From contig CM049418.1 in assembly GCA_026929865.2 (NCBI GenBank), positions 4,367,501-4,431,500 on the forward strand: a DNA stretch of 64,000 bases, given 5' to 3'. This document shows positions 24,168-47,597 of this stretch, piece after piece (positions within the stretch are counted from its first letter, which is position 1; every line of letters starts with the position of its first letter). The stretch comes from Hyperoplus lanceolatus (taxonomy: Eukaryota; Chordata; Actinopteri; Uranoscopiformes; Ammodytidae). The notes beneath the pieces are model-generated. The model was not told the origin of the DNA. It did not search any database and saw nothing but the letters and a program-made list of their open reading frames with translations. Position numbers and translations under genes: made by a program.

Positions 24168-24640
24168 GCGACTTTTTTTTTCAAAACAGCGACAAGCGAC
24201 AAATCTAGCTTTTTTTTCTGGTGTTATTGGTGACTTTTTTCGCCAAAGCAAGTATCATCTCTTCTCAACGAGCAGCAGGGGCACTGACACGCAGCCCACT
24301 CCTCGGCGCAGCAGCCCCGAGCTGAGAGGTGCTCTCCTGCTCTGACCGCAGCTGGGAGGGGCTGCTGCACGAGGACCGGGCCGTCTGTCAGTGCTCTGTG
24401 ACGGGGGACGGGCCGGGAGGCTCCCGCTGCTCGTTGAGAAGCGTTACAAGTGATATTTGCTTCGGCGAAAAAGTCACCAATTACACCAGAAAAAAAGCTA
24501 AATGTGTCGCTTGTCGCTGTTTTGAAAAAAAAAGTCGCCAGGGGGGCTGAAAAGTAGCTAAATATAGCGACACAATCGCTAAGTTGGCAACACTGCCCGA
24601 GCAGCCCCTCCCAGCTGCGGTCAGAGCAGGAGCACACACC
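24168..24640. repeat. Complex nested inverted repeat
   Basis: Outer arms 24168-24280 and 24421-24538 are near-perfect reverse complements (for example CAAAACAGCGACAAGCGACA). A second pair, 24331-24368 and 24601-24633 (CTGCTCTGACCGCAGCTGGG), overlaps it in an interleaved order. A 162-codon minus-strand ORF spans it but is low-complexity shadow. Confidence 0.75.
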
Positions 24641-24879
24641 TCTCTGCTCTGTTACAATTAGTTTGCTATCTTGCCTGGCAGTTACAGCTACTTTTGTTAG
24701 GCCTACCAGCACACTTAAAATGATTTTAAGCTAACATACATGGTATGTCTGTGATTAAAATGTATGCTCAATATGTACGTATGTAGTTATCATTACTAAT
24801 GTTTAATCACCTCGGAATCGGACATGGTGTTTGTCTCCTGTCAATGTAACTGAATTCACATGAACGAGCGTAGCTGTCG

Positions 24880-25370
24880 TTCAGAGGGAGGAGCTACAGC
24901 AGGTAGAGCGTTGGGAAAACAGCCGTTGGGATCCCAACTGGTGAAACGATCAACTGCAGCTTTAAGACAGGCGCTGGGCATAACCAGAAGCAGTGCCACA
25001 TTTGATCCCACCTGTTATGGCCAACTATGCAGGTGGTACAATGGCCTAGAGGAAAGGTGGCCCACCAGTAACCATGAGGTCTCTGGTTCCTCCTCCCAGT
25101 AACCATGAGGTCTCTGATTCCTCCCAGTAACCATGAGGTCTCTGGTTGGATCCCCAGCACCAGACAGGAGGGTGTTAGTAGTAAAACTAGTGGTGGGTGC
25201 CCACTATCTCTACCATTGTGTCCTTGAGCAAGTCACTTAACCCCAAACTGCTCCAGGGGTGCTGTACTATGGCTGACCCTGCGCTCTAACCCCCTCTGGA
25301 GTGTGGGAACTTGAGAGGCTATATGAGAAAAGACGAATTTCAATGTGACCATTGACTAATAAAAGTAACT
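24880..25370 (+). mobile_element. tRNA-derived SINE with amplified internal unit (copy 2)
   Basis: The longest copy. An A-box-like head lies near 25028, then three tandem CAGTAACCATGAGGTCTCTG units (25065-25145), GGTTGGATCCCCAGCACC resembling a B box, a conserved middle (GTCCTTGAGCAAGTCACTTA) and a tail with GGGGTGCTGTACTATGGCTG ending in a short A/T-rich repeat. Confidence 0.65.
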
Positions 25371-25379
25371 TACCAGATA

Positions 25380-26271
25380 GGCTACTCCAGATAGCCAATT
25401 AGCAGGAGGGACCGCCATACTGCTCATGTTAAAGAAACCTGGGAATAATAAAGAAAAAATATTTTAGAACGGTATGTTCATTTCATCAATGAAAAATGTT
25501 CTTCAACAACCTTAAGACAATTGTGAGTCTAGTCAGTCTGTCTGTGTCTGTCAAAATCATCAGGCTTGGAAGTAGAGTTTGTTGTTGATGATAAAGGTGT
25601 TTTTCTTTGTAATATTATTTATATATATATATATATATATTATCTTATTGATTATAAAACTGGACTACATGTTTCAAGTTGTTGACTTAAAATATGATGG
25701 ATTAAAATGACTAAATTGTAAAATAAAACTAAACAGAATTTCCTTTAAAGAGTCAGTCAGTGCGTTTACATGCAGACTCATAATCGGGTAACTAAACGAA
25801 TAAGACTTCAACAGGACTTTTAAACTGCATGTAAACACATTTAAACAATCTACTTCGCACACAAATCGGCACATTAACGGACAAGAGAAGTCGGATAAGA
25901 ACAAGAAACCTTGTCAGCATTCTCTCTGCATGTATACAGGGATCAGACATCGTATATCGGAGTTTGCTTCTGCACCTGCTCGAGAATCCCTGTGGAGGAT
26001 TTCACAAGGAAGTGGAAGGAAGTATATACCTATACAAATTATTTTCGGAAGGGAACCGGACATGGCTCATAACCACTTGTTGAAAGGGCTACAGCGCCAC
26101 CTAGCATAGTGGAGACAGCCATGCATTGGACATTTATCCAATTTCTTAAAGGTCATGTATACTCAGACAAGTGACACGGTCCGTTCGAGTGTCTAGTTCA
26201 ATATGTCTTAATCCAATCTAGTTGTGCCATGGAAACGCACTGACAAAGACAGACAGACAGACAGACAGACA

Positions 26272-26315
<44 letters not shown>

Positions 26316-27590
26316 AACTCGAGACATTTATTTACCTATCTTTGAGGTTAATTTAAAGCCTAAAGGTTAAAATGCTTCAGAAGAACGTCTGTGTAAATAA
26401 TATAAAATATTTCTGGAGATGTAATTTCCATAAAGACCACAATATAGCAGCAGTCAGCAACTTTAACATCACTAAGGACAATCGGGGCCACTGACACTAG
26501 GGCCCGAGATCGTTTGCATAGCCTACTAAAGTCTAGAACGTTTGGCTAGTGTGACCACGCCATCCGTATTCCAGCACGGAACAGCCCCTTGGCCACGACA
26601 CACTTGGGAGAGGTGTGCCATGGCCAAAGTACAGATGCTAATGAGATCACACGCGCACAAGCAAGCGCACAGGCGGCGTTCCGAGATGCACCTATTTGCA
26701 GACCCATGGGGAAAGTGGAGCTCCACCGGAAGCAGGAAATTCTTTCTTTTTGTTTTACTGCCGGCGTTCACCTAGCGGTGAATAATAGCAAGACACAGTT
26801 TCCACCGGTTATGGTGCTAGTAGACCATAAAATAAGTCCGTTTGTTAAGGGTCCCAATGGCCAGGACGGTGGTAAAAAGTAGATGTTGAGGTAGAAGATG
26901 AATGAAGCAACAAAGCTTTGTGTACATCTTCCGAAATCCGTCTCTTTAATTCACAATTATCACAAGTAGGCTAGGTCAATCACATACAAATATACACTCG
27001 TATAAATAAAACACAAAAAGTGCCACCACATTAAAATAAACAGCTCATTTTAAAAGTGGGGTGAAAGACAGACACATAAGGTGACAGTTTCCATTCTAGA
27101 TCCTGATTGATTTACCAGATCCCTTTGTCCTCTATTGATCACAGTTTTAATTATTATATAATTTATATATTCATAAGCTATTGAACGATCGATGCTCGTC
27201 TGTGACGCCTAACGATCGCGTGCAGCCGCAGAATTACATTTCAACCATGCATAGCCTAAATAGCCTATGTTCAGTGGCACAGACGTTAAAAAAAACTCCT
27301 GTTAATAAATAAACAAATAATGAGATACATACAATACAATAGGTTTATAAATCTGAATGTAGAGCATGTGTAAGGTGGCCGCATATGAACGGCACGAGGG
27401 CTGAGAAATACGCTACTGATCAGATAAATGATCGGTCAAACGTAAAATCATCAGGAAATGATAAAAACATCCCGATGGAGATTTCTATGGAGTGATTTTG
27501 CTTTAAACTGTACAGGGTTGCGTTGTGACAGTGACTCTTTCTTCAGTCGGAGCTGCAGCGTAAAGTGAAAACAAACTCAGAGTAGGTTAC
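25380..27590. other. Intergenic, no gene recognised
   Basis: Contains short microsatellites. A GC-richer block at 26530-26790 has overlapping ORFs on both strands that match nothing I know. Probably repeat-derived. Confidence 0.5.
26247..26314. repeat. (ACAG)n-(AC)n compound microsatellite
   Basis: ACAG units run directly into about 20 AC units. A short (TA)n lies at 25619-25640. Confidence 0.95.
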
Positions 27591-27670
27591 AATTCTGACC
27601 AATGAAATGAGTTCGGGGCGTGGCTTCCGGTGTATAAAATAGTACTTTCTTCCAGTACTATTTTATACCT
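27590..27670 (+). promoter_or_regulatory. Promoter-like cluster with palindromic TATA element
   Basis: In order on the plus strand: CCAAT (27599-27603), GGGGCGTGGC GC/CACCC-type box (27615-27624), TTCCGG, TATAAAA (27633-27639). The TATA box sits in a perfect 14-bp inverted repeat, GTATAAAATAGTAC (27632-27645) and GTACTATTTTATAC (27655-27668). Downstream to AATAAA at 28587 there is an unrecognised 104-codon ORF (27878-28192). Confidence 0.4.
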
Positions 27671-29109
27671 TTTATATACTATCTAGAGTACTAACGTGAT
27701 TCTTTATGTGCTATGCTAGCCTACTAGCTTTTTATGAATTTATTTGGTTATCCTATCTGTATTTTCTTTGTCTTATCTGTATTTCATATTGTCTCAATGG
27801 GTTTATATAGACATAAGGGATTAATGATTTATTAAATCAAGTCTCTGTTTTTTAATCTGTTCAACAAACACGCTACATTGCACTGTGTCGAACACCGAGC
27901 ACCGTCACATGTTACACAGGTGTTTTTGTTTGACACTAATAGTCTCAGAGTGGTCGCAGGTGTCGCAAACCCTTCTCATTTTAGTATTTGCAAGTCAGAA
28001 AGTGCGAGAAGTGTGAGACAACTTTGCGAGAGTCTGGCGACATATGAAACTAAATTGCGACTGATTTCCGACAAAAATGAGGCTTCTATTCCCTTCGTGC
28101 GACGCTCACAAGACATAAATGGGAGCTCCCGGCAAGTTTTGGCCAGGACATTCACAAACGTGTCGTATGGTCGTGATGAACCAACTCAGTGAGACTGCAC
28201 GATAAAATTGTCTCTAATTCGCAATTCTGTGTCTCCAACTTGTCGCAGCCCAGTGAGATAGGAGCTTTAATGCTATATGTTCATGCACTTTTATCTCTGT
28301 CTTTTTGCTATCTTGTTTAATGTTTTTTTCAAACACCACCAACCTGTTATGTAGTACAACAATGTTTGTGTCATTTTACTTGTCTGGGCCTGTGTCATTT
28401 GGTTTTTGTGCTTAGCCTATGTGTTGTAGCCTAATTTTGTAGTTTTTTTTCGTAATGTTTTATTTTAAGCTTTCAAACCAGCCAGGGACTACAGCTGAAC
28501 ATTATCACCATCCACGTGGTTAATCTAGCACATTTACATGTTGAATCTTTGTGCTCATGTGTATTAATGTGTGCTGTCATTTTCTAAATAAAGAAATAGA
28601 AAACAAAAAATAATATAAATGTATGTTAATTAATACTCAAATGGCCTCACCTGTTCAGCATTCAATCAGCCGTTGGTCTGGTCGTCGCCAAATCAACTTT
28701 TCAACGGTTTACCCTCACGTTAAACACACACACACACTGTTACATTTAAAAAGTATTCAACACACCGAGAGCAACCGAGGAAAAAGCTCTTAGTTATTCC
28801 GTGGTTTCTTTCCACCTACTTTCCGGATAAAATCCAAACAGCCGCCTGCCTCGCGCACTTCATCTGAATACTGTGACGTATTTCATTTTGTGGATAAATC
28901 GGAAATACGTCACTTGCTCTGCACTGTTTAGTTTTTTTAAACAAAGTTTTCCAAATACGAAAAGAACAGCATTTATATTAAATCTTCACATTCAAACAAA
29001 TATTATAAGCAGCATACTCGATAAATAGAATGAAATAAGAACCAAATTGTCATAAAATAAGTTGAAATTAATACAAAATACATTAAAATTGTATCTTAAT
29101 TAAATAGAA

Positions 29110-29357
<248 letters not shown>

Positions 29358-29583
29358 GACATGGGATGGACTCCATTCTCAAATATATCCACTAAACATT
29401 AACAGTAAAACATTTAAAAAAAAAACATACATTTTCTTCTAGTATGAAAGAAGACATGGAAGATAAATAGACAAAAATCTTAAGAGCTACACCAGTGCTT
29501 TAGGGTTCCTCCTAGTTGCGTGCGTGCGTGTCCTTGGGCTGACAATATAAGTCGGCCTGAAATCTTCAAGGAATCAGAAATCT

Positions 29584-30088
29584 CCATCGGACCGACAACA
29601 GGTCAACTGCAACAATTAACAGAGAGAAGAAGAAGTTAGGTAAGAAATGTATTATTATTATTTTTTACATTAATTAGCATTACTAAAAATACATATAAAG
29701 TAGATAAGTTAAATTGAAACATTATCTACTTTTTACTTTCTATTCCATTTTATTTTATACTGTTTTATATTGTACATAAAATTACACACAAGGTACACAA
29801 AAAAAGAGTAGTTAACCTTTTACTGTTCAAAAAAAGAGTAACTACTCTTTTTTGTGTACCTTATTGTAAAGTGTTACCGAATTTTATGTACAATATAAAA
29901 CAGTATAAAATAAAATGGAATAGAAAGTAAAAAGTAGATAATGTTTCAATTTAACTTATCTACTTTGTATGTATGTATTTTTAGTAATGCTAATTAATGT
30001 AAAAAAAAAAATAATAATAATACATTTCTTACCTAACTTCTTCTTTTCTCTGTTAATTGTTGCAGTTGACCTGTTGTCGGTCCGATGG
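29584..30088. repeat. About 505-bp near-perfect hairpin (inverted repeat)
   Basis: Left arm 29584-29818 and right arm about 29838-30088 are reverse complements over roughly 235-250 bp. They differ mainly by a 12-bp replacement near the loop, a few A/T-run length changes and one ATAC unit. The loop is about 20 nt. Outer ends are CCATCGGAC and GTCCGATGG. The near-identity implies recent origin or conversion; transcription would give a long double-stranded RNA. Confidence 0.9.
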
Positions 30089-30314
30089 TAGTCTCGCAAA
30101 GCCAGACCAAACTACAGCAAGTAGTATGGTCTGGAAGCACTCCGTTTAGAGCCGTCTATTCGGGGGGAAACTGGGCTGGCCTGTTTTTATTTATTTAAAC
30201 CAATCACAATCATCTACGGCGGGGCTAACCCCGGGAAGCAGCCAATGGAGGCGTAGCGTTGTTTGCCGACGCCAGCGCTTAATAGACGCTGGCGGGAGTG
30301 GTCAAGCCAGACTA
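30089..30314. mobile_element. hAT-like MITE inserted in the hairpin's right flank
   Basis: A 226-bp insertion bounded by TAGTCT...AGACTA and flanked by GTCCGATGG at 30080-30088 and 30315-30323 (8-9 bp duplication, as for hAT elements). Ends carry AAAGCCAGACC and GGTCAAGCCAGAC. After it, sequence weakly resembling the continuation of the hairpin arm resumes (GGAGACTTCTTCTTCC). Confidence 0.65.
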
Positions 30315-31139
30315 GTCCGATGGAGACTTCTTCTTCCAAGATGGAATCCGTTGAGGTCGATATCTAGTGTGTGACCAAGAAAAGTGTTAACATGCAGATA
30401 AAGTACAGATCATACAACAATAACACATTTCACAACATCATGATATAATATAATAATAATATTGATGGGAAAGACAAAAATCCTCAAGACTGACACACCT
30501 GAAGACTCTTCCATGTTGCTAACAGATGGTGTGTACTACTTTTTACTTTCTATTCTATTTTTTTTATATATACAATTTTTACTGCTTATCTTTATCTTAT
30601 TCTACTTTATTTTAGTATTATTATATTTCCTATTGCATAAAGTTCACTTGATAGCCTACTTAAAAGTCATATGCCCTCTGGTGGACCGTTTAAGCATTAC
30701 ATCACCGTGCGCTCACATCCACCACAGTGGAAATACGACATAAAGCTGGCTTTAATGTGACAACTATAATAACCCCAAGATAAGTAAGGTTATCCTTCTG
30801 TTAACTTTACACACATCACTACTTACAAGCAAAGATTTAACCGAGGCTTGTAGTGGAGTCAACTTGCACCGCTTTAAACCCATGTGTAAACCATGGACAT
30901 TCTGTAAACTAACGCAGTTTCCTGTTTACATTTAGACTGGTCCGTCACTGAAAAGGGTCCCATCGAAAACAATGACCAAAGCCATGCAAGGTGTAGAACA
31001 ATATTATTTTTTAAATCCAAAATAACGTGAATATTTAACCTTAACAGCTGAAATCTGAGCAAGACGGCTCCTTCTCAAACGAGGCTATTGACTTTGTATG
31101 TAATCTTGACGTGCTTGCTCTGGTTTACACTCCAAAACA

Positions 31140-31210
31140 GTAGGTGGCGGTAATGCGCCTTCAACGCTAGGTGTCACCCGCCAGTAAAACAAAACGTAGA
31201 AGAAGTGAGA
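31140..31210 (+). repeat. Short interspersed motif upstream of n6amt1
   Basis: CAGTAGGTGGCGGTAATGCG followed by CGTAGAAGAAG, a combination I recognise as recurrent in fish genomes. It lies about 200-270 bp upstream of the n6amt1 ATG and might contribute to the promoter; the role is unknown. Confidence 0.3.
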
Positions 31211-31409
31211 TAGGGCTGTCGCTACCATGGACCATGTCGTACACAAGGAAGGGTGTCAGTCAGCGTGCTGTTGGTAAACCTACATGAATTAAACGTTCTA
31301 GAACTGTAGCTTCATTATGCGTAAACCTGACTCAATCCCTAAACAAGCGCATTTAAAGGCAAACGCCCTTGCTAGATGGTGACGAGCGAGACTTAAGCAG
31401 CCCGCTTAT

Positions 31410-33458
31410 ATGGATGCCCTCATGTCTGCTAGTTATCCTACGCCAATTTACTCCCACGCTGGACGAGACGACTTCCGAGATGTTTACGAGCCGGCTGAGG
31501 ACTCTTTCCTTCTTATAGACGCGCTGGAGAAAGATGCAGCGAGGCTGCAGCTTATGAGGTCTGAGACCGTCTGACCGTTTTAGTTTTTAATAAATGCATC
31601 ACGTTTCCTTATACAGGTGAAACTCATATTATTAGAATATCATGGTCAGCCAACCAGTTACTAGGGGTTTTGGCACTGTGGACAGGTGCCAAATCTTACT
31701 GGAAAAAGAAATGGTCATCTCCATAAAGCTTGTCAACAGACGAAAGCATGAAGCATGAAGTGCTCTAAAACCTCCTGATAGACGACTGGATAACATAGTG
31801 GACCAACAGCAGCAGATGACACGATACCTCAAATCATCACTGATCCAAATTAAATGTTGTGTTTCATTTGGAAATCAAGGTCCCACAGTCTAGAGGAAGA
31901 GTGGAGGGGCACATCCAAGTTGCTTGACCACTGTCAAGTTACAGCAGTCAGTGTTGATTTGAGGCACCATGTCATCTGCTGGTGTTGGTCCACTGTGTTA
32001 TCAAGTCCAAAGTCACTACCAGGAGATTTTAAAGCACTTCATGCTTGCATCTGTTGATTAGCTTTATGAAGATGCTGATTTCCTTTTTCCGACAAGACTT
32101 GACACCTGTCCACAATGCCAAAACCACAAGTAATTGGGTGACTGATCATGGTATTACTGTGCTTGATTGGCCAGACAACTCTCCTGACCTGAAAACCACA
32201 GGTAATCTATGGAGTACTGTCAAGAGGCAGATTATACACACCAGACCCACCAATACGCATTGAGTTAGGAATTCATGCAAAAGGGGCCCAAACCAAGTAC
32301 ATATGCATGATTATACTTTCTAGAGGGCCAACATTTCTGTATTGAAAATCCTTTTTTTTATTGATTTCATGTAATATTCTAATTTTATGAGATTTTGAAT
32401 TTGGGGTTTTCATAAACTGTAAACCATAATCTATCAAAATTATAACAAATAAAGGCTTGAAATATCTCACTTTGCATGCAATGAGTCTATAATATATTAG
32501 TTTCACCCTTTTAAGTTGAATTACTGAAATAAATTAACTTTTGCACGATATTCAAATTTTTCGAGTTTCACCTGTACTATAGTATGATATTCAACCCTGT
32601 TTATTTATTTTTTATTCAGCCCGTGTATCTGTGTGGAGGTGGGCAGTGGCTCAGGAGTAGTGTCTGCATTTCTTGCATCAGTGGTTGGACCTTCAGCTCT
32701 GTATCTGTAAGTGACCCCCCCCCCTAAAAAAAAAGAAAAAAAAAAACTTTACATTGAGGGGCATTTGACTCGTTAAGTACTTATTTTTCTTTCAGTTGCA
32801 CTGATGTAAATCCTGCAGCAGTGCAGTGCACAGCAAAGACAGCTTCCTGCAACAGTGTTTCACTGCAGCCTGTCAGGACATCCTTGGTGAGACTATCATT
32901 CACTTTCAGCTGTCCACATGCATATATTTTGGTTTAAAAGGCTCTAATGTTTTCCTTTCCTCAGGTGGAGTGTCTCCTGCCCCGCTTAAGTGGCCAAGTA
33001 GATGTCCTTCTCTTCAACCCTCCCTATGTAGTCACTCCTTCAGAAGAGGTACTTCAGCTCTGTACAGCGTATCCTCCACTCAGCTGTGAGGCGCATATGA
33101 ACAACAGCTCTTCTTCCTCCAGGTTGGCAGCAGAGGTATAGAGGCTGCCTGGGCTGGCGGTGAGCGAGGACGAGAGGTGACGGACAGATTTCTGCCTGCA
33201 GTTGCACAGTTGCTCTCTAGTAAAGGTTTATTTTACCTGATTACCATCGCTGAGAACGATCCAAGTGAGTTTACATCATCTCCATGAATGATTTTCAACC
33301 ACAGGAAACATCAAACTACAAGGTTAACCGTTCTCTCACCAGATGAGATCATCCATAATCTGGGCAGATGTGGTTTGAGGGGAGAATCCTGTCTGTCGAC
33401 CAGGGCTGGGAATGAGAGGCTGTCCGTCCTGCGCTTCCAACGAACAAACACTGCATAA
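31410..33458 (+). CDS. n6amt1: HemK2 / N6AMT1 methyltransferase (eRF1 glutamine and H4K12 methyltransferase), 6 exons
   Basis: SAM-dependent class I methyltransferase; with TRMT112 it methylates the GGQ glutamine of eRF1, and also histone H4 lysine 12. Exons 31410-31558, 32620-32706, 32796-32886, 32965-33048, 33123-33264, 33343-33458 have canonical GT-AG junctions and sum to 669 nt (222 aa; human 214). Visible motifs are [12 protein letters not shown] near the N-terminus, SAM motif I VEVGSGSG (55-62) and catalytic NPPY (127-130). The first in-frame ATG after an upstream TGA is used; Met5 (31422) aligns better with the human start and is an equal candidate. Intron 1 (about 1.06 kb) is almost filled by a Tc1-like element. 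The gene runs tail-to-tail with gart. Confidence 0.95.
31612..32576 (+). mobile_element. Fold-back Tc1-like transposon in n6amt1 intron 1
   Basis: Terminal inverted repeats TACAGGTGAAACTC (31612-31625) and GAGTTTCACCTGTA (32563-32576) include the TA duplication typical of Tc1/mariner. Residues [20 protein letters not shown] (near 32170-32230) match the last catalytic block of Tc1-type transposases. About 31650-31840 is an inverted, diverged copy of the transposase segment at about 31935-32150, so the element folds back on itself. It is inactive and fills most of the intron. Confidence 0.8.
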
Positions 33459-33715
33459 AGCAGCAGCTGGCTGGCTGAATGAAAGGACTTAATGTACAAG
33501 TAAGTTTGATGTGTGTTTTCTCCAATAAGAACAGGCCTTACAAATGACTCGGGTTTAACGCAGGTTTAATCATGAAACAGTTACAGATTGTCACAAATTC
33601 ATAATTTTAAACACTACAAGGAGAACCACAATGACTTATTTGATTTATTCCAGTGCAACGTTTCCCAAAAGGTACTATTGGAATGTATTTTGTTTTAAGT
33701 AACACTACTATTTAA

Positions 33716-33918
33716 AAAGGTGGGGTAAGCAATTCTGGAGTACATTGACAAATGTAAATCAATATAGGGAATGTAAACAAAGTGGGCCCGCTTTGTTTAC
33801 AGAGCCTATGCTGTTAAACACTTAATTTATTTCAGCGCACACAGTACGGACAGGTAGTGAGGAGATATTCATTGATTTTGACAAAAAGTTATATGTCCAG
33901 AATCACTTACCCCACAAT
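33716..33918. mobile_element. MITE between the n6amt1 and gart 3' ends
   Basis: Left AAAGGTGGGGTAAGCAATTC and right CCAGAATCACTTACCCCACA are inverted. A near-perfect 14-bp-arm palindrome (GTAAACAAAGTGGG/CCCGCTTTGTTTAC) lies around 33774-33801. The same family occurs in tandem, diverged form at 59100-59690. Confidence 0.6.
33826..33831 (-). terminator. gart: Candidate poly(A) signal for gart
   Basis: AATAAA on the minus strand about 266 nt after the gart stop. It lies inside a MITE-like repeat (33716-33918), so the repeat may supply the transcript end. Another minus-strand AATAAA occurs at 33649-33644. Confidence 0.35.
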
Positions 33919-33945
33919 TAATCTATGTCTGTTTAGCATCACATG

Positions 33946-33951
33946 AATAAA
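33946..33951 (+). terminator. n6amt1: Candidate poly(A) signal for n6amt1
   Basis: AATAAA about 490 nt beyond the n6amt1 stop, the first exact plus-strand match I noticed downstream. It lies beyond the candidate gart signal on the other strand, so the two 3' UTRs would overlap tail to tail. Confidence 0.35.
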
Positions 33952-34096
33952 TCTACCTAACTCATCCGGACATGCCAGTTTGGAAAGTGGAACAGTAGAA
34001 AGTTAATATCTTGACCATAGCCGATCGTTAGTTAAAACAGTAAATGTGTTTTCTATTTATCAGGCTTCTTTTTTAGTGTATAATAAATCTGTTTCT

Positions 34097-46201
<12,105 letters not shown>

Positions 46202-46885
46202 CTAGTCATGCCTTCAAGGCTCCCTCCATAGAGCAGCCGGCGCTTCTACTCTCTCTCAAAGTAACCGTTTAAATGCATGCAAAAAGGTTGACCTATAACG
46301 AAAGGAGTCGTCCGAGCAATGAGGAAGCATTGACCTTTTCAAGGGGCCCGGGGTCTTATATTATCTTGTAATGCCACGCTAAACACGGAGCCAATCAACT
46401 TACTAGAACAAAAACACAAGTCAACAGTTAAATGGCCAAATCACCAGCAGCTGAAAACGGGCTCATTTGCATGGAAAAACAAAGACATTGTCAGAGCTGA
46501 TATACAGTGAAGCCATCGCCTTGACCTCAGCCTCTTATGACCGCATCACATTTCTGTTTCAAGATCAAACTAACGTGATAGAATACGCCTATTTTAGGGC
46601 CATGAAAATACCTTTTTCCTCATTTACTGATGAAGATTCTTACAGCCGTATGAAGTGTTTGTGGTGCAATAATGACTTGCATTTGAGAGGACGTCACTCT
46701 GAAAACGACACCTATCTCATGCCAATCAAGTGCATCATGTGAATCAAAGTAAATTCACTCAACAGAAATCAATGTGACCTCATCATGTGGATAATCAAAA
46801 AAAAAGTTTGAGTTCAAATCATACCAATCTGCAGCAACCTGAAATGTACAGGGTTACTTGACCTCTGAGGTTTGTGCAATTGCCT

Positions 46886-46920
46886 GTGAGTGAGTGAGTG
46901 AGTGAGTGAGTGAGTGAGTG
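46886..46920. repeat. (GTGA)n microsatellite
   Basis: About eight GTGA/TGAG units in the first gart intron (between 47598 and 46164). No other feature is recognised in that intron. Confidence 0.9.
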
Positions 46921-47597
46921 TGTCTGTGTGATCAGAAACATTGTCTTATTAACATGCTCTGAACACTATCTTTGGAACAGATAAACACAAAGGGGAGAGT
47001 GTTGCACAGTGGCAGCACATGTTCCGCAATTAGTTAAAATTAGGGGCTGTGATTGGAGTCACTCTCCTCTCATGTGACTCACATCTCAGACAACACAACC
47101 AAACCCATCACTCTAACAAGGCAGGATTATCTTATTTTTAAACAGCTTTATCAAGTGTCTTTTACCATCACACTAGGTACCAATGCACTTAGAGCATTTT
47201 TGCACCATTTAACCGTAACGTAACTTCAGCTAAAAATCACTCTTCTCTGCTATTTAAGTGTGTCAAACATGTCAAAGGAGTTATTCAACTTGCGGTATAT
47301 AATGCATTAATAAGGCTGCACATGCATGAGTATACTACACATGCACTTAATCTGCAGTTTAAACAAGATGGACGATGTGGTATATAAGTGATGGTAATGT
47401 ATATCAAAATCTAGAAGGTCCAGTATCAGGTTTATTCCAATTTAAATGTATGTCTGTAAAAGTGGCCTAAGTTAAAGCATAAGGAAGATACATTCCTTCT
47501 GCTTCACAATGAGGATACTACTAACTGCTACGACATTAGTATTAAAGTTGAGCAGATGCAGTTAAATTAACATCCAACAGATGATTTTGATACTCAC

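Noticed and set aside
24224..24712. 162-codon minus-strand ORF
   Set aside because: It spans an inverted repeat and is made of repeat-derived Ser/Phe/Ala-rich sequence; similar strings occur as spurious predictions in fish repeats.
26530..26882. Overlapping ORFs of 77-97 codons on both strands
   Set aside because: No recognisable domain, no splice or Kozak context, flanked by repeats; treated as chance ORFs in a GC-richer block.
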